Assembly (NCBI GenBank): GCA_964531325.1
Contig: CAZHCW010000008.1
Span: forward strand, 90,783-154,782
DNA from: UTCHB3 sp964531325
GTDB taxonomy: Bacteria > Bacteroidota > Ignavibacteria > Ignavibacteriales > Ignavibacteriaceae
Length of the DNA stretch: 64,000 nt
Reading direction: 5' to 3'
Below the pieces are notes generated by a model. The model was not told the origin of the DNA and made no database searches. It saw nothing but the letters and a program-made list of their open reading frames with translations. The position numbers and the translations under genes are program-made. Shown here piece after piece: positions 46,801 to 54,512 of this stretch. Each line of letters starts with the position of its first letter. Position 1 is the first letter of the stretch.

Positions 46801-47187
46801 TGGTGGTAGTTCTCTATTTTCATAAATCGCCTTGATTTCAGCAGGAACAGGTTCCGCTGTCAAAATAGAAGCCATTATCGAAAATATCTTGATACAGGAA
46901 TCAACCTGATCATTTGTAGAATCCAGGGGGAATGTATGAGAAGCTTTATTCCCAAGCCTGATGAACCCAAAAAACTCATCTTCAAATCTTTTTGCATCAA
47001 GGTTTTTATCAAACAGGAAAACTGCCATCGGGATGATCCCTGAAATTCGAACACCGTTTCCGGCGATCAATTTTTTCAACATCTCTTCGGCAGTTATCCT
47101 TAGTAGCCTTAATTTTTCATCATTTCCCGACTCACTTGAGTGAATAGTTGATATTCTCTCGTAAATATAACCGGCAAGTTCTTCCAT
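43828..47187 (-). CDS. Dna2-like fusion of PD-(D/E)XK nuclease and superfamily 1 helicase
   Basis: This 1119-aa protein has three parts. Residues ~1-110 resemble DUF4145-type helical domains. Residues ~350-410 hold a RecB/Dna2-type nuclease core: 'FGITGRLDIL' (Asp), 'NVLELKSGKV' (E-x-K) and a following 'QEEMQVTAYNLLM' (Gln-Tyr motif). Residues ~690-1100 are a UPF1/Dna2-like helicase with Walker A 'LLQGPPGTGKTS', Walker B 'LIVDEASQLLEP', 'GDQNQLPAV' and the C-terminal 'VDTVERFQGSENKVIIYSTS' block. It could process DNA ends or replication intermediates, or act in defence. The neighbouring rarA supports a repair role. No Cys cluster for iron-sulphur is obvious. Confidence 0.85.
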   Translation of the reverse strand: MEELAGYIYERISTIHSSESGNDEKLRLLRITAEEMLKKLIAGNGVRISGIIPMAVFLFDKNLDAKRFEDEFFGFIRLGNKASHTFPLDSTNDQVDSCIKIFSIMASILTAEPVPAEIKAIYENRELPPLRHKTLLNKDIVEFISATIKRTVWLGKTGERLNYIDLLCYAEELGDFTVRIFKSVRQPVEGQPAIKTLYDWGQFIPNFSKVNFYNILQDPENPQHFSLDYTKTLVVLEPDFLLEAKDVGSLFQKNERYPVYYVIEKLLPGESNWKMFKGTLVNNFLDKYLFEDEVNFEAAFDEFITENLVISYSIREYLKQIKDEIRTIHLPRIKAALPALKGNNGEYTVTTEPTFYSAMFGITGRLDILQSSNTDPKRKNVLELKSGKVPNFGVWKQEEMQVTAYNLLMQSNFGNDRRGDSSIFYSAALNNPVRNVPVMTTKSIEFLTGRNEIFLMLYLLKQNDDRVFNRILQFTATGLPEFILKNIARFKTVFEAASPLEQKYYRASVSFLINELFDSKISANDSEGGDSSFASLWRQQPLIKEESQFSLIRGLEFDNYDEQRDLYFFRRTKNVVARFREKDLIILYPYTEELDPLHREILKGSIAQLTNEIVAVKLYNKQVDRTLFYKEKYFAIEPDFKDGGILNNVKMMFGFLDAFKRNKELLLGLTAPESEPISIEGLPELHKSQEENVQKALAAKDYFLLQGPPGTGKTSFALLTVVEKILERSPDETVTILAFTNKAIKEVCNKLNGAGIKYLFNSSSEEDDNSLKTMVKTHDLESFGEYVKSIRVLTSTVASFVRYCNDLKAFFRFDTLIVDEASQLLEPQLAGIVVNFNRYILIGDQNQLPAVTVQSDVTTSVDDPLLNDIGIYDMKVSLFERMFNTAVRNGWTNAYGTLIEQFRMDEKIMQLINHYYHDGLRCALPERQNLDSIYSTGDESKISELLRSNRLIFIETPLSKSGKNNENEADIVVQIVEKIKVCGLSEKNGSLNLGIITPWRAQIATIKQKLEEMGITGIPVDTVERFQGSENKVIIYSTSVSNHYQLERLGSIGVNRSTDAEVEVDRKLNVVLSRAQEQIIILGSVSVLRTSLHYKKLLETIIRSGKFVTAVERVEIFGT

Positions 47188-47198
47188 CTTATTTTGGA

Positions 47199-48704
47199 TT
47201 ACAACTCCGAAATGACATCAAGCCCCGAAGGCATTGGAAGATAAAACATCACTTTTTGAATCGCTCCATCTTTTCTAATTTGACGATTAACCCTTTTTTT
47301 GATTATCACACTGTGTTCAATATGAATGTCATCTTCGATGATTGATCCAAAAACATAACTGGTTCCTTTTATCAAAACATTTTTACCAATTATAAGTGGA
47401 TATTCATCACTTCCCGTCATGTTAACACTCGATTCAATAGTTGAATTTTCACCTATTGTGATGTTACCTTTTATGATGTCACCCCATAAAATAGAGACTC
47501 CATCACCAATTGTGAAGGTTTGATGTGGAAATGTTGAGAGGTAAGCGTTCTCGGAAACTTTTACATTTTTACCAAAAATGACATTACCTGATACATAAAC
47601 ATTCCTTTTTATCTGAACACCGTAATTAAGTTTAACACCCTTGCCGATGTGAACCCCTCTTTCGATCGAGATATCGAGAGGTGTTCCCAGCTGATCAAGT
47701 TCAATTATCTCTTTTACAACACTTTCGTCAATAAAAAAGTCATCGGGATCCTGTATCTCAATTATGTTTTTTAACTTGTCATAGACAATTTTTTTGTAGA
47801 GCTGTTTCATATCCTTCAAAACAGATTTGTCATTAAATCCCATAACGACATATTCGTTTTTAGGACTGACTGCATCTACTGAGTAACCCGATTTGTTAAA
47901 AAGAGCTATAAGATCGGTAATGTAAATTTCATTTTGAGCGTTGTTACTGGAAATGTTATTTACCTGCTCCGTCAATTTTTCAAAATCAAAAGCATAAACA
48001 CCGGAGTTGTACTCTCTATTTTCAAGAAGTTCAGTTCTGCTGTAACTGTATTTTTTCCCGTTATACTCTGTTATATAAGGGGTATCCGCCTTAATTGCGA
48101 GGATATCTTTATGCTCAATAATTTCTATAACTTTGTTTTCGTCTTTGCCCGAGGGATTTCCCTCAACATCTTGACTTTTCACCCTGACTATTCTGCCATA
48201 TTGATTAAACTCAATATTCCCTTCGTAAATTCCGGTTAAAACCATCATATCGGCACCGGACGACTTAAAAGAATCTCTAAACATAGTTACAGTTTCGTTG
48301 TCGATAAGCCCCATATCACCCGGGAATACATATACAATTCCTGTAAACTTTGAGGCATCAATTTTTTCAAGCCCCACCTGAACAGCATGGCCGGTTCCCT
48401 TTTGAAATTCCTGATAGGCATAACCAACATTTTCCCTTTTTCCAAACACATCAAGAACATCGAGTGCTTTGATCCCCACAACAATTATTGTATTCATCGA
48501 TGAGAACTCGTTGTTGCATGCGTTATATACCCGTTCCACGGTTGGGATACCCCAAATTGTATGGAGCATTTTTGAACGCTGTGATTTTATTCTTTTGCCG
48601 TGTCCGGCTGCCAGGATTATTGCAGCTTCATTTTTTGTATAATCAAGTTCAGAACTTTCTTCCTCAACTTTTTTGTAAACTTCTTCTGAATAATTCATTT
48701 CCAT
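47199..48704 (-). CDS. GlmU-like sugar nucleotidyltransferase with left-handed beta-helix
   Basis: This 501-aa protein starts with an extra ~25-residue acidic leader, then 'AAIILAAGHGKRIKSQRSKM', a variant of the GlmU/sugar-nucleotidyltransferase loop (LAAGxGTRMxSxxPK): GT is GK and PK is SK. 'YQEFQKGTGHAV' and 'VYVFPGDMGLID' fit GlmU. The C-terminal part (~340-480) has hexapeptide repeats ('IGKGVKLNYGVQI', 'VIFGKNVKVSENAYL') forming a left-handed beta-helix but shorter than in real GlmU, and the acetyltransferase residues are not evident. It probably makes a UDP-sugar, perhaps UDP-GlcNAc. The start is supported by GGAG. It lies in an operon with ddl, which suggests envelope precursor supply. 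Confidence 0.75.
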   Translation of the reverse strand: MEMNYSEEVYKKVEEESSELDYTKNEAAIILAAGHGKRIKSQRSKMLHTIWGIPTVERVYNACNNEFSSMNTIIVVGIKALDVLDVFGKRENVGYAYQEFQKGTGHAVQVGLEKIDASKFTGIVYVFPGDMGLIDNETVTMFRDSFKSSGADMMVLTGIYEGNIEFNQYGRIVRVKSQDVEGNPSGKDENKVIEIIEHKDILAIKADTPYITEYNGKKYSYSRTELLENREYNSGVYAFDFEKLTEQVNNISSNNAQNEIYITDLIALFNKSGYSVDAVSPKNEYVVMGFNDKSVLKDMKQLYKKIVYDKLKNIIEIQDPDDFFIDESVVKEIIELDQLGTPLDISIERGVHIGKGVKLNYGVQIKRNVYVSGNVIFGKNVKVSENAYLSTFPHQTFTIGDGVSILWGDIIKGNITIGENSTIESSVNMTGSDEYPLIIGKNVLIKGTSYVFGSIIEDDIHIEHSVIIKKRVNRQIRKDGAIQKVMFYLPMPSGLDVISEL

Positions 48705-48731
48705 AACTTCTCCACAATTAGATTATTAAAA

Positions 48732-49076
48732 TTATTTACTCTCGTCGATCCATTTTTTCCAAGTATCAGGTTGATACCCCACTGTGCACTTTCTTCCGTT
48801 TCTCACAACGGGAGTTTTCAGCAACAACGAATCATCGAGCAATTTATCAAATTTATCAAACACCATAAATTGAAGATTGAGTTTTTTATACCGGTCACCC
48901 TGCTCATCAAAAACATCATCAATACTGAGAACAGAGGTAATATTCTCCAACTCACCTTTTGCCAGTCCCTTTTCACTTAAATCTCTGAAATGGAACTGAA
49001 TTCTTCTTTCCTTAAAAAATCTCTCGGCTTTTTGCGTTTCTTTACATTTTTTTGTGCCTATCACAATCAAATTCAT
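48732..49076 (-). CDS. ArsC/Spx-family thioredoxin-fold protein
   Basis: This 114-aa protein begins 'MNLIVIGTKKCKETQKAERF', with the single N-terminal Cys (C11) of the arsenate-reductase/Spx family, and has 'KTPVVRNGRK' (cis-Pro loop) near residue 90. It is close in length to Spx/YffB-type proteins (110-130). The CXXC of Spx is absent. It may be a glutathione- or thiol-linked reductase or an RNA polymerase-binding regulator; sequence does not decide. It lies between rarA and the GlmU-like gene with gaps below 30 bases. Confidence 0.85.
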   Translation of the reverse strand: MNLIVIGTKKCKETQKAERFFKERRIQFHFRDLSEKGLAKGELENITSVLSIDDVFDEQGDRYKKLNLQFMVFDKFDKLLDDSLLLKTPVVRNGRKCTVGYQPDTWKKWIDESK

Positions 49077-49105
49077 ATAATTATTCCGTTTAAATCTTTA
49101 AGCTA

Positions 49106-50404
49106 TTAGTCATATTTTTTTCGTCCCTTCCAAAGGGCGATTAATCTCTCTTTAATCACTTTTTCGCTGCCATTTTCGGAGGGAAGGTAATATTGTTTCC
49201 CTTTCAGATTTGGAGGAAGGTAATCTTCTTGCACAAAATGCCCCGGAAAACTGTGGGGATATTTGTAGTTGGTTCCATACCCAATGTTTTTCATATATCC
49301 TGTGGGAGCATTTCGGAGGTGGAGTGGCACCGCATAAAGTGGTTCATTTTCAACATCCGACAAAGCTTTTTCAATTGCCTGATAAGCCGAATTACTTTTT
49401 GGGGAGGTTGCAAGATATGTGGCACACTGAGATAAAATTATTCTCGCCTCGGGCATCCCTATTTTATCCACAGCCGAAAAAGTGGCTTCTGCAAGAAGTA
49501 ATGCATTTGGTGAAGCATTCCCAATATCCTCAGATGCCAACAGAATCATCCTTCGGGCAATAAACTTTGGGTCTTCCCCCCCGGCAAGCATTCTCGCCAT
49601 CCAATAAACGGTAGCATCGGGATCACTCCCCCTGATGCTTTTGATAAAAGCCGAGATGATATTAAAATGTTCTTCACCCGTCTTGTCGTAAATGATGTTC
49701 TTCTTTTGAATTATGTTTTCGATCTTCTCTTTGTCGATCACCAGCAACTCATCTTCAGGAGAACTGTTGACTACTGCCTCAACTATATTCAGGGCAGAAC
49801 GGGCATCTCCTCCGGAAACGAGGTAAAGAAATTCAAATGCGGTGTTTGGGATGTCAACTTTCCATTGCGACATGATGGGATCATCCTTTAGGGCAGAGGT
49901 AATGATTGAGGTAATATCATTTTCAGTAAGTTCATTAAGTTTAAATATCCTCATTCTCGATCTTAAGGCAGGAATCACTTCAAATGAAGGGTTTTCGGTT
50001 GTGGCACCAATAAGAGTGATTATCCCCTGCTCAACCGACCCCAACAAGGCATCCTGCTGCCCCTTGTTGAACCTGTGGATTTCATCAATAAAGAGAATGG
50101 TTTTAAAGCCGGTCTCTTTTGCTTCGGCAGCTTTTGAGATTATATCTCGAACATCTCTTACGCCCGAGGAAACAGCATTAATCTGATGAAAAATTGATCC
50201 CGACGAATTTGCAATTATTCTTGCAATTGTGGTCTTGCCTGTTCCCGGAGGTCCCCACATCAAAAATGAGGAGATAAAACCCGAGTCGATCATGTTCCTG
50301 AGCGGTTTCCCCTTCCCAAGAAGATGCTCCTGTCCCCGGAATTCGTCGATTGTTTTTGGTCTGCACCTTTCAGCGAGTGGTGACATTATGCCTGAATCGA
50401 TCAC
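49106..50404 (-). CDS. rarA: Replication-associated recombination protein RarA (MgsA)
   Basis: This 432-aa AAA+ ATPase has 'SPLAERCRPKTIDEFRGQEH' at the start, Walker A 'GPPGTGKTTIAR' (~51-62), Walker B 'ILFIDEIHRFNKGQQDALL', sensor 'IGATTENPSFEV' and the RarA C-terminal part ('VYWMARMLAGGEDPKFIARR', 'ASEDIGNA', 'YKYPHSFPGHFVQEDYLPP'). It acts at stalled replication forks. The GTG start overlaps the stop of the FtsB-like gene (GTGA). An ATG six codons later would also serve. Confidence 0.95.
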   Translation of the reverse strand: MIDSGIMSPLAERCRPKTIDEFRGQEHLLGKGKPLRNMIDSGFISSFLMWGPPGTGKTTIARIIANSSGSIFHQINAVSSGVRDVRDIISKAAEAKETGFKTILFIDEIHRFNKGQQDALLGSVEQGIITLIGATTENPSFEVIPALRSRMRIFKLNELTENDITSIITSALKDDPIMSQWKVDIPNTAFEFLYLVSGGDARSALNIVEAVVNSSPEDELLVIDKEKIENIIQKKNIIYDKTGEEHFNIISAFIKSIRGSDPDATVYWMARMLAGGEDPKFIARRMILLASEDIGNASPNALLLAEATFSAVDKIGMPEARIILSQCATYLATSPKSNSAYQAIEKALSDVENEPLYAVPLHLRNAPTGYMKNIGYGTNYKYPHSFPGHFVQEDYLPPNLKGKQYYLPSENGSEKVIKERLIALWKGRKKYD

Positions 50405-50694
50405 TTTTTCTCTACTTTTATAACTTTTTCATTCTCTTTTTTCATATCGTGTTTTTCCCTGGCAACCTGCTCAATTTTGGCATCATACTGCTTTTGAAGT
50501 GAATCAATCTGCTCCCTTAACCTATGATTCTGGTTCCTCATAGTGTCAAGTTCCAGCCTTAAGTCATTAATTTCATCGTTTAATTCACTCTGTTTCATAT
50601 ATCCATTACTGTTAAATATGACAAAAATTGCCAGTATAACCAAAGCAACCGTTGCCAGATAGATAGCTGTTTTTTTCTTACGGGGAGTCGTCAT
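50401..50694 (-). CDS. FtsB/DivIC-like coiled-coil membrane protein
   Basis: This 97-aa protein has a basic N-terminus, one transmembrane helix (~10-27, 'YLATVALVILAIFVIF') and a coiled coil (~34-97, 'LNDEINDLRLELDTMRNQNHRLREQIDSL' style). The layout is that of FtsB/DivIC septum initiators, where the coil binds FtsL and FtsQ in the divisome. The coil is rich in Lys/Glu at its end, unlike classical FtsB, so the match is structural. It overlaps ddl upstream by one base and rarA downstream by four. Confidence 0.6.
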   Translation of the reverse strand: MTTPRKKKTAIYLATVALVILAIFVIFNSNGYMKQSELNDEINDLRLELDTMRNQNHRLREQIDSLQKQYDAKIEQVAREKHDMKKENEKVIKVEKK

Positions 50695-51701
50695 TAAAGG
50701 GAAATCCGAACTATTGTATCAACAAGTTCCTCGTAACTCATTCCTTTATACTTAGCCATTTTTGGCAAAAGACTTGTTGCCGTCATCCCGGGCAGTGTAT
50801 TCACTTCGAGGCAAAACGGTTTATTATCGGGGGAAAGTCTAAAATCCACTCTTGAATAGCCTTTGCATCCCAGCGAATGGTATGCGAGAAGAGTTTGCTC
50901 CTGAATGAAAGCTGCAAGGTCATCATCAACAGGTGCAGGAACAATATATTCGCTCATCCCTGATGTATATTTACATTCAAAATCGTATAAACCATGTTTT
51001 GGTCTGATTTCCAAAACCGGTAAAGCAGTCCCGTCCAAAACACCTACAGTAAGTTCTCTTCCGGGAATATATTCTTCAATTAAAACATTGTTTGAATATT
51101 TAAATGCAAATTCGAAAGCCTGTTCGAGGTCTTCTTCTTTTTCAACAAGTGTGAGACCAAAAGTTGATCCTTCATCATTCGGTTTCACGATTACAGGGAA
51201 CCCAAAATCTTTTATAATCCATTCTTTATCGATTGCATAATCAAAACTCTCTTTAAAAACATTAAACCCACCCGGCACTATCACACCACTGTTTTGAAAG
51301 ATTATTTTGGCTTGCCCTTTGTTCATTGCCAAAGCACATGCAAGCACCGCGGGACCGGTATATTTAAGCCCTCTGAGCTGTAAAAGCGACTGAATTGTTC
51401 CATCCTCTCCCCATCTGCCATGTAACCCAAGGAATACCAGATCAGCATTATCAAATACGGGAAGACTTATAGCCGGGATGTAATTAAGGGAGGAAACCTT
51501 AGTATCGTGATCATCAGGAAGAAAATACTTTTCGGCATTATCATACTGAACATTTCCCAAAGCAGGATCAATCACTGTGACATCATATCCCAAAGAGACC
51601 AATGCCTTATAAATACCTGCAGAAGAGCTTTTAGAAACTTCCCTTTCAGTGGAAGCACCACCAGCAAGTAGTACTATTTTTGTTTCATTTTTTGTTTTCA
51701 T
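50694..51701 (-). CDS. ddl: D-alanine--D-alanine ligase
   Basis: This 335-aa ATP-grasp enzyme has 'VLLAGGASTEREVSKSSSAG' (Ddl N-terminal motif), 'LHGRWGEDGTIQ' and the C-terminal ATP-grasp blocks 'EEYIPGRELTVGVL', 'SRVDFRLSPDNKPFCLEVNT' and 'PGMTATSLLPKMA'. It makes D-Ala-D-Ala for peptidoglycan. The active site looks intact and the length is normal (300-370). In the ten-gene minus-strand run it follows the aldolase after a 74-base gap and precedes the FtsB-like gene with overlap. Confidence 0.95.
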   Translation of the reverse strand: MKTKNETKIVLLAGGASTEREVSKSSSAGIYKALVSLGYDVTVIDPALGNVQYDNAEKYFLPDDHDTKVSSLNYIPAISLPVFDNADLVFLGLHGRWGEDGTIQSLLQLRGLKYTGPAVLACALAMNKGQAKIIFQNSGVIVPGGFNVFKESFDYAIDKEWIIKDFGFPVIVKPNDEGSTFGLTLVEKEEDLEQAFEFAFKYSNNVLIEEYIPGRELTVGVLDGTALPVLEIRPKHGLYDFECKYTSGMSEYIVPAPVDDDLAAFIQEQTLLAYHSLGCKGYSRVDFRLSPDNKPFCLEVNTLPGMTATSLLPKMAKYKGMSYEELVDTIVRISL

Positions 51702-51775
51702 TTATTCTTTTTCTGCCATTTCGGATTTCAGGTTATCCTTTTGTGTTTTTCACTTTGGCATCTTCTCTATTTTTG

Positions 51776-52432
51776 TTAATATTTATTTTTTAAGTGTAAT
51801 GATATCCCGTAACTTTTCCCCGCAATAGCATATAATTCATCTATCTGATATCGCAGGAGGGGTTTTATTCCGCCTGACTTTGTCGCTTCAAGAATCACTC
51901 GTGCGGTGTGTTCAAGTTTATCAGTTCTGTAAAAAGCTTCCTGTATGGTTCTGCCTGTTGTTACGACACCATGATTCTGTAAAAGAAAAACAGTGGCATA
52001 TTCTATATACGGATCAAGCGAACGGTGTAATGCATCAGTCGATGGGGTTGCATATTTACAAGTGGGGATTCTCCCGATTGATAAAATTACTTCGGGAAAA
52101 TATGGTTTGTCCATTGAAATATTGGAAGATGCACAAACCAAAGCAGAAACGGGATGAGTGTGAATTACCGCATTAACATCACTTCTGTTTTTGTAAATAT
52201 GGTAGTGAAGTTTAGATTCAGTGCTCGGTTTTCTGGTTCCGGAAACAACATGTCCATCAAGGTCGGTTTCCACAAGGTCAGATTCGACAATTTCGCCCTT
52301 ACAAACCGAGGATCCCGTGATCAATATATTCCCGTTGGGAAGCCGCACAGATAGATTTCCATCTGTAGCAGCAAGGAATCCTTTACTGTAAACAAGTTTA
52401 GAGTAATTTAAGAGTTCTTCTGCAACTTGCAT
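51776..52432 (-). CDS. Class II aldolase/adducin family protein (FucA/AraD-like)
   Basis: This 218-aa protein has the catalytic Glu in 'PSTESKLHYHIYK' (~66-78), the zinc pair 'VIHTHPVSALV' (~90-100) and a third His in 'LLQNHGVVTTG' (~151-161), the usual L-fuculose-1-phosphate aldolase / ribulose-5-phosphate epimerase site. Which phosphosugar it takes cannot be read. It overlaps the upstream oxidoreductase gene by 25 bases, so the two are probably one pathway. 'KGFLAATDGNLSVRLPNG' is the family N-terminal motif. Confidence 0.9.
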   Translation of the reverse strand: MQVAEELLNYSKLVYSKGFLAATDGNLSVRLPNGNILITGSSVCKGEIVESDLVETDLDGHVVSGTRKPSTESKLHYHIYKNRSDVNAVIHTHPVSALVCASSNISMDKPYFPEVILSIGRIPTCKYATPSTDALHRSLDPYIEYATVFLLQNHGVVTTGRTIQEAFYRTDKLEHTARVILEATKSGGIKPLLRYQIDELYAIAGKSYGISLHLKNKY

Positions 52433-53418
52433 TTTTGTTCTAATTCTTCCATAACAAGCATATTGGTGAGACCATCTAAAGAATTTATCGGAGGTTGAGT
52501 GTGCTTCAAGAATGAATTGTTAACATCCCTCAACAGACGATAAAGTTTGTTTGCTCTCTTTCTGAAAACTTTTTGAGCTTCTCCTTCAAAACTTAAAGTC
52601 AGTTTGGATGAACTATAACGCATACCAATTAAACTGTCAATTCTGAGTGAACCTTTGTGTCCTGTAATCTCAAGTGAATTAATTGCTTTTTTTGATGAAT
52701 AGGACACAGTAAAATTACCGTAGCTACCATTCTCAAATTTTACAATCGCTGTTGCAAAATCTTCTACATCAGCTTTATAAACGATATTATCGAGATATCC
52801 GGAAATTTCACTAATTTCCCCAAGTAGATACCTGAAGATATCTATCATGTGGGTCCCGAGGTCTCTTAATGCTCCTCCACCGGCAAGTTCCCTGTTATAT
52901 CGAAAATTGCTTCCCGGCAAAAGATCAACATTAAAATTGGCTCTTATACTTAACACTTTCCCCAATTTCTGATTGTCAAGCAGATCTTTCGCCTTTTGGA
53001 TGAAAGGGTGATACCTGTAGGTATAGTTAATGGTGAAGATTTTCCCTTTTTGTGATGCAAGTCTGTGCAACTCTTCTGCTTCTGCGGATGTGTTTGTAAC
53101 GGGTTTTTCACAAAGCACATACTTCCCCGCCAACAACGCTTTTTTTGCCTGCTCAAAATGGCTGGCGTTTGTGCCCGCTATATAAACAGCATCAATTCCG
53201 GACTCAAGAAAAGAATCGAAATTATCAAAATGGTGCAATGCTCCAAATTTATCGGCAAATGCCTTTGCCCTGTGGTCATCATGACTGAATACAGATAACA
53301 AACGGGCACGACTTAGCAAATTAAGCGCAGGCATAAATCCTGTCTCTGCAAAACTACCCAGACCTGCAATTCCCCACAAAACTTTTTTTCGTTGGATCGA
53401 TTTTGGCAATTTCAACAT
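52408..53418 (-). CDS. Gfo/Idh/MocA-family oxidoreductase
   Basis: This 336-aa protein has an N-terminal Rossmann fold ('VLWGIAGLGSFAETGFMPAL') and the family motif 'LCEKPVTN' (~98-105, with the catalytic-type Lys), then the C-terminal alpha/beta domain ('GGGALRDLGTHMIDIFRYLLG', with His). It would oxidise a sugar or sugar derivative using NAD(P). Its partner is the overlapping class II aldolase gene downstream, so they may act on one sugar or on a cyclitol (inference). It follows metF by 31 bases. Confidence 0.9.
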   Translation of the reverse strand: MLKLPKSIQRKKVLWGIAGLGSFAETGFMPALNLLSRARLLSVFSHDDHRAKAFADKFGALHHFDNFDSFLESGIDAVYIAGTNASHFEQAKKALLAGKYVLCEKPVTNTSAEAEELHRLASQKGKIFTINYTYRYHPFIQKAKDLLDNQKLGKVLSIRANFNVDLLPGSNFRYNRELAGGGALRDLGTHMIDIFRYLLGEISEISGYLDNIVYKADVEDFATAIVKFENGSYGNFTVSYSSKKAINSLEITGHKGSLRIDSLIGMRYSSSKLTLSFEGEAQKVFRKRANKLYRLLRDVNNSFLKHTQPPINSLDGLTNMLVMEELEQKCKLQKNS

Positions 53419-53449
53419 CTTATTGTTTCCTTCGGGATAAAATCCCCTT

Positions 53450-54400
53450 TTAAAGTTTAAGCTTTTCCATCAACATATTTACCGGTTTTGGATTTTGCAT
53501 AATGTAAAAATGTAAACACGGTACACCTGAATTAAAAAGCTCTTCTGCCTGTTTTACTGCCCAGTTTACCCCCACTTCCATCACATGTTCAGGCTTGGCT
53601 TCCATTATTTCATTTGACAATTCTTCCGGGATGTTAATATAAAAATTCTTCGGGATTCCGGTTAAATGAGCTTTACTTGTTAGAATTTTTAAGCCGGGAA
53701 GTATCGGGGCATTTATTTCCAATTCCTTTGCTTTATTTCTATACTCAAAAAAAGCTTTGTTATCAAAAAACATCTGAGTAACTATATAATCAGCGCCTGA
53801 TTCTATTTTCTGTTTTGTGAACAACAAATCCGTTTTTAGATTGGGGGCTTCATAATGTTTTTCAGGATATCCTGAAACTCCGATACAAAAATCAGATGGT
53901 TTTGCATCAAGAAGTTCTTCTTCCAGATAGATTCCTTTGTTCATGTCGCTGATCTGTTTTACAAGATCAATTGCAAATTTATTTGTTGATCTGCCCCCGG
54001 AAACCTCTTTTTCAAAACCCTTGTCGTCTCCTTGGATTGCGAGAACATTGTTTACCCCAAGGTAACCAAGTTCGATCAAAAAATCTTCGGTTTCTTCTTT
54101 TGTAAAGTTTTTGCAGAGGATGTGGGGTACTGCTTCAATTTTATACTTATTCTGTATCAAAGCACAAATACCGAGAGTTCCCGGGCGTTTTCTGATAACT
54201 CTTTTTCTGATCCCTTTTGGGGTCTCTTCGTAAACTATTTCAGCTGCGTGACTTGTTATGTCAATAAATGGTGGCTTGTACTTTGCTATGCTTTCTATGG
54301 TTGATAACAGACTTTGAATGTCTCCCCCTCTTTTGGGCGGAATTATCTCAAAACTTATCAGTGGGTCTTTGGAATTCGCAAGTACTTGTGTAACTTTCAT
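53450..54400 (-). CDS. metF: Methylenetetrahydrofolate reductase
   Basis: This 316-aa enzyme of the MetF family begins with 'ISFEIIPPKRGG' (catalytic Glu region), contains 'GVNNVLAIQGDD' (flavin/substrate binding) and 'GVSGYPEKHYEAPN', and ends with 'VPCLHFYIMQNPKPV', which are MetF blocks. It reduces 5,10-methylene-THF to 5-methyl-THF for methionine synthesis. The length is normal. It is the first gene of the ten-gene minus-strand run and diverges from mnmA, so both promoters lie in 54401-54512. Confidence 0.95.
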   Translation of the reverse strand: MKVTQVLANSKDPLISFEIIPPKRGGDIQSLLSTIESIAKYKPPFIDITSHAAEIVYEETPKGIRKRVIRKRPGTLGICALIQNKYKIEAVPHILCKNFTKEETEDFLIELGYLGVNNVLAIQGDDKGFEKEVSGGRSTNKFAIDLVKQISDMNKGIYLEEELLDAKPSDFCIGVSGYPEKHYEAPNLKTDLLFTKQKIESGADYIVTQMFFDNKAFFEYRNKAKELEINAPILPGLKILTSKAHLTGIPKNFYINIPEELSNEIMEAKPEHVMEVGVNWAVKQAEELFNSGVPCLHFYIMQNPKPVNMLMEKLKL

Positions 54401-54512
54401 CTTGTCTCAATTATGGTTAATTCTTTGTGATTATAATAAACAAATTCAATGTCGTAAATTTAAACTATAATTATGAAAAATTATCCGTTTTACATCATAT
54501 TTTATTTATAGA

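Noticed and set aside
49464..49472. TTATCCACA, a consensus DnaA box
   Set aside because: It is a single copy inside rarA coding sequence, so there is no origin structure.
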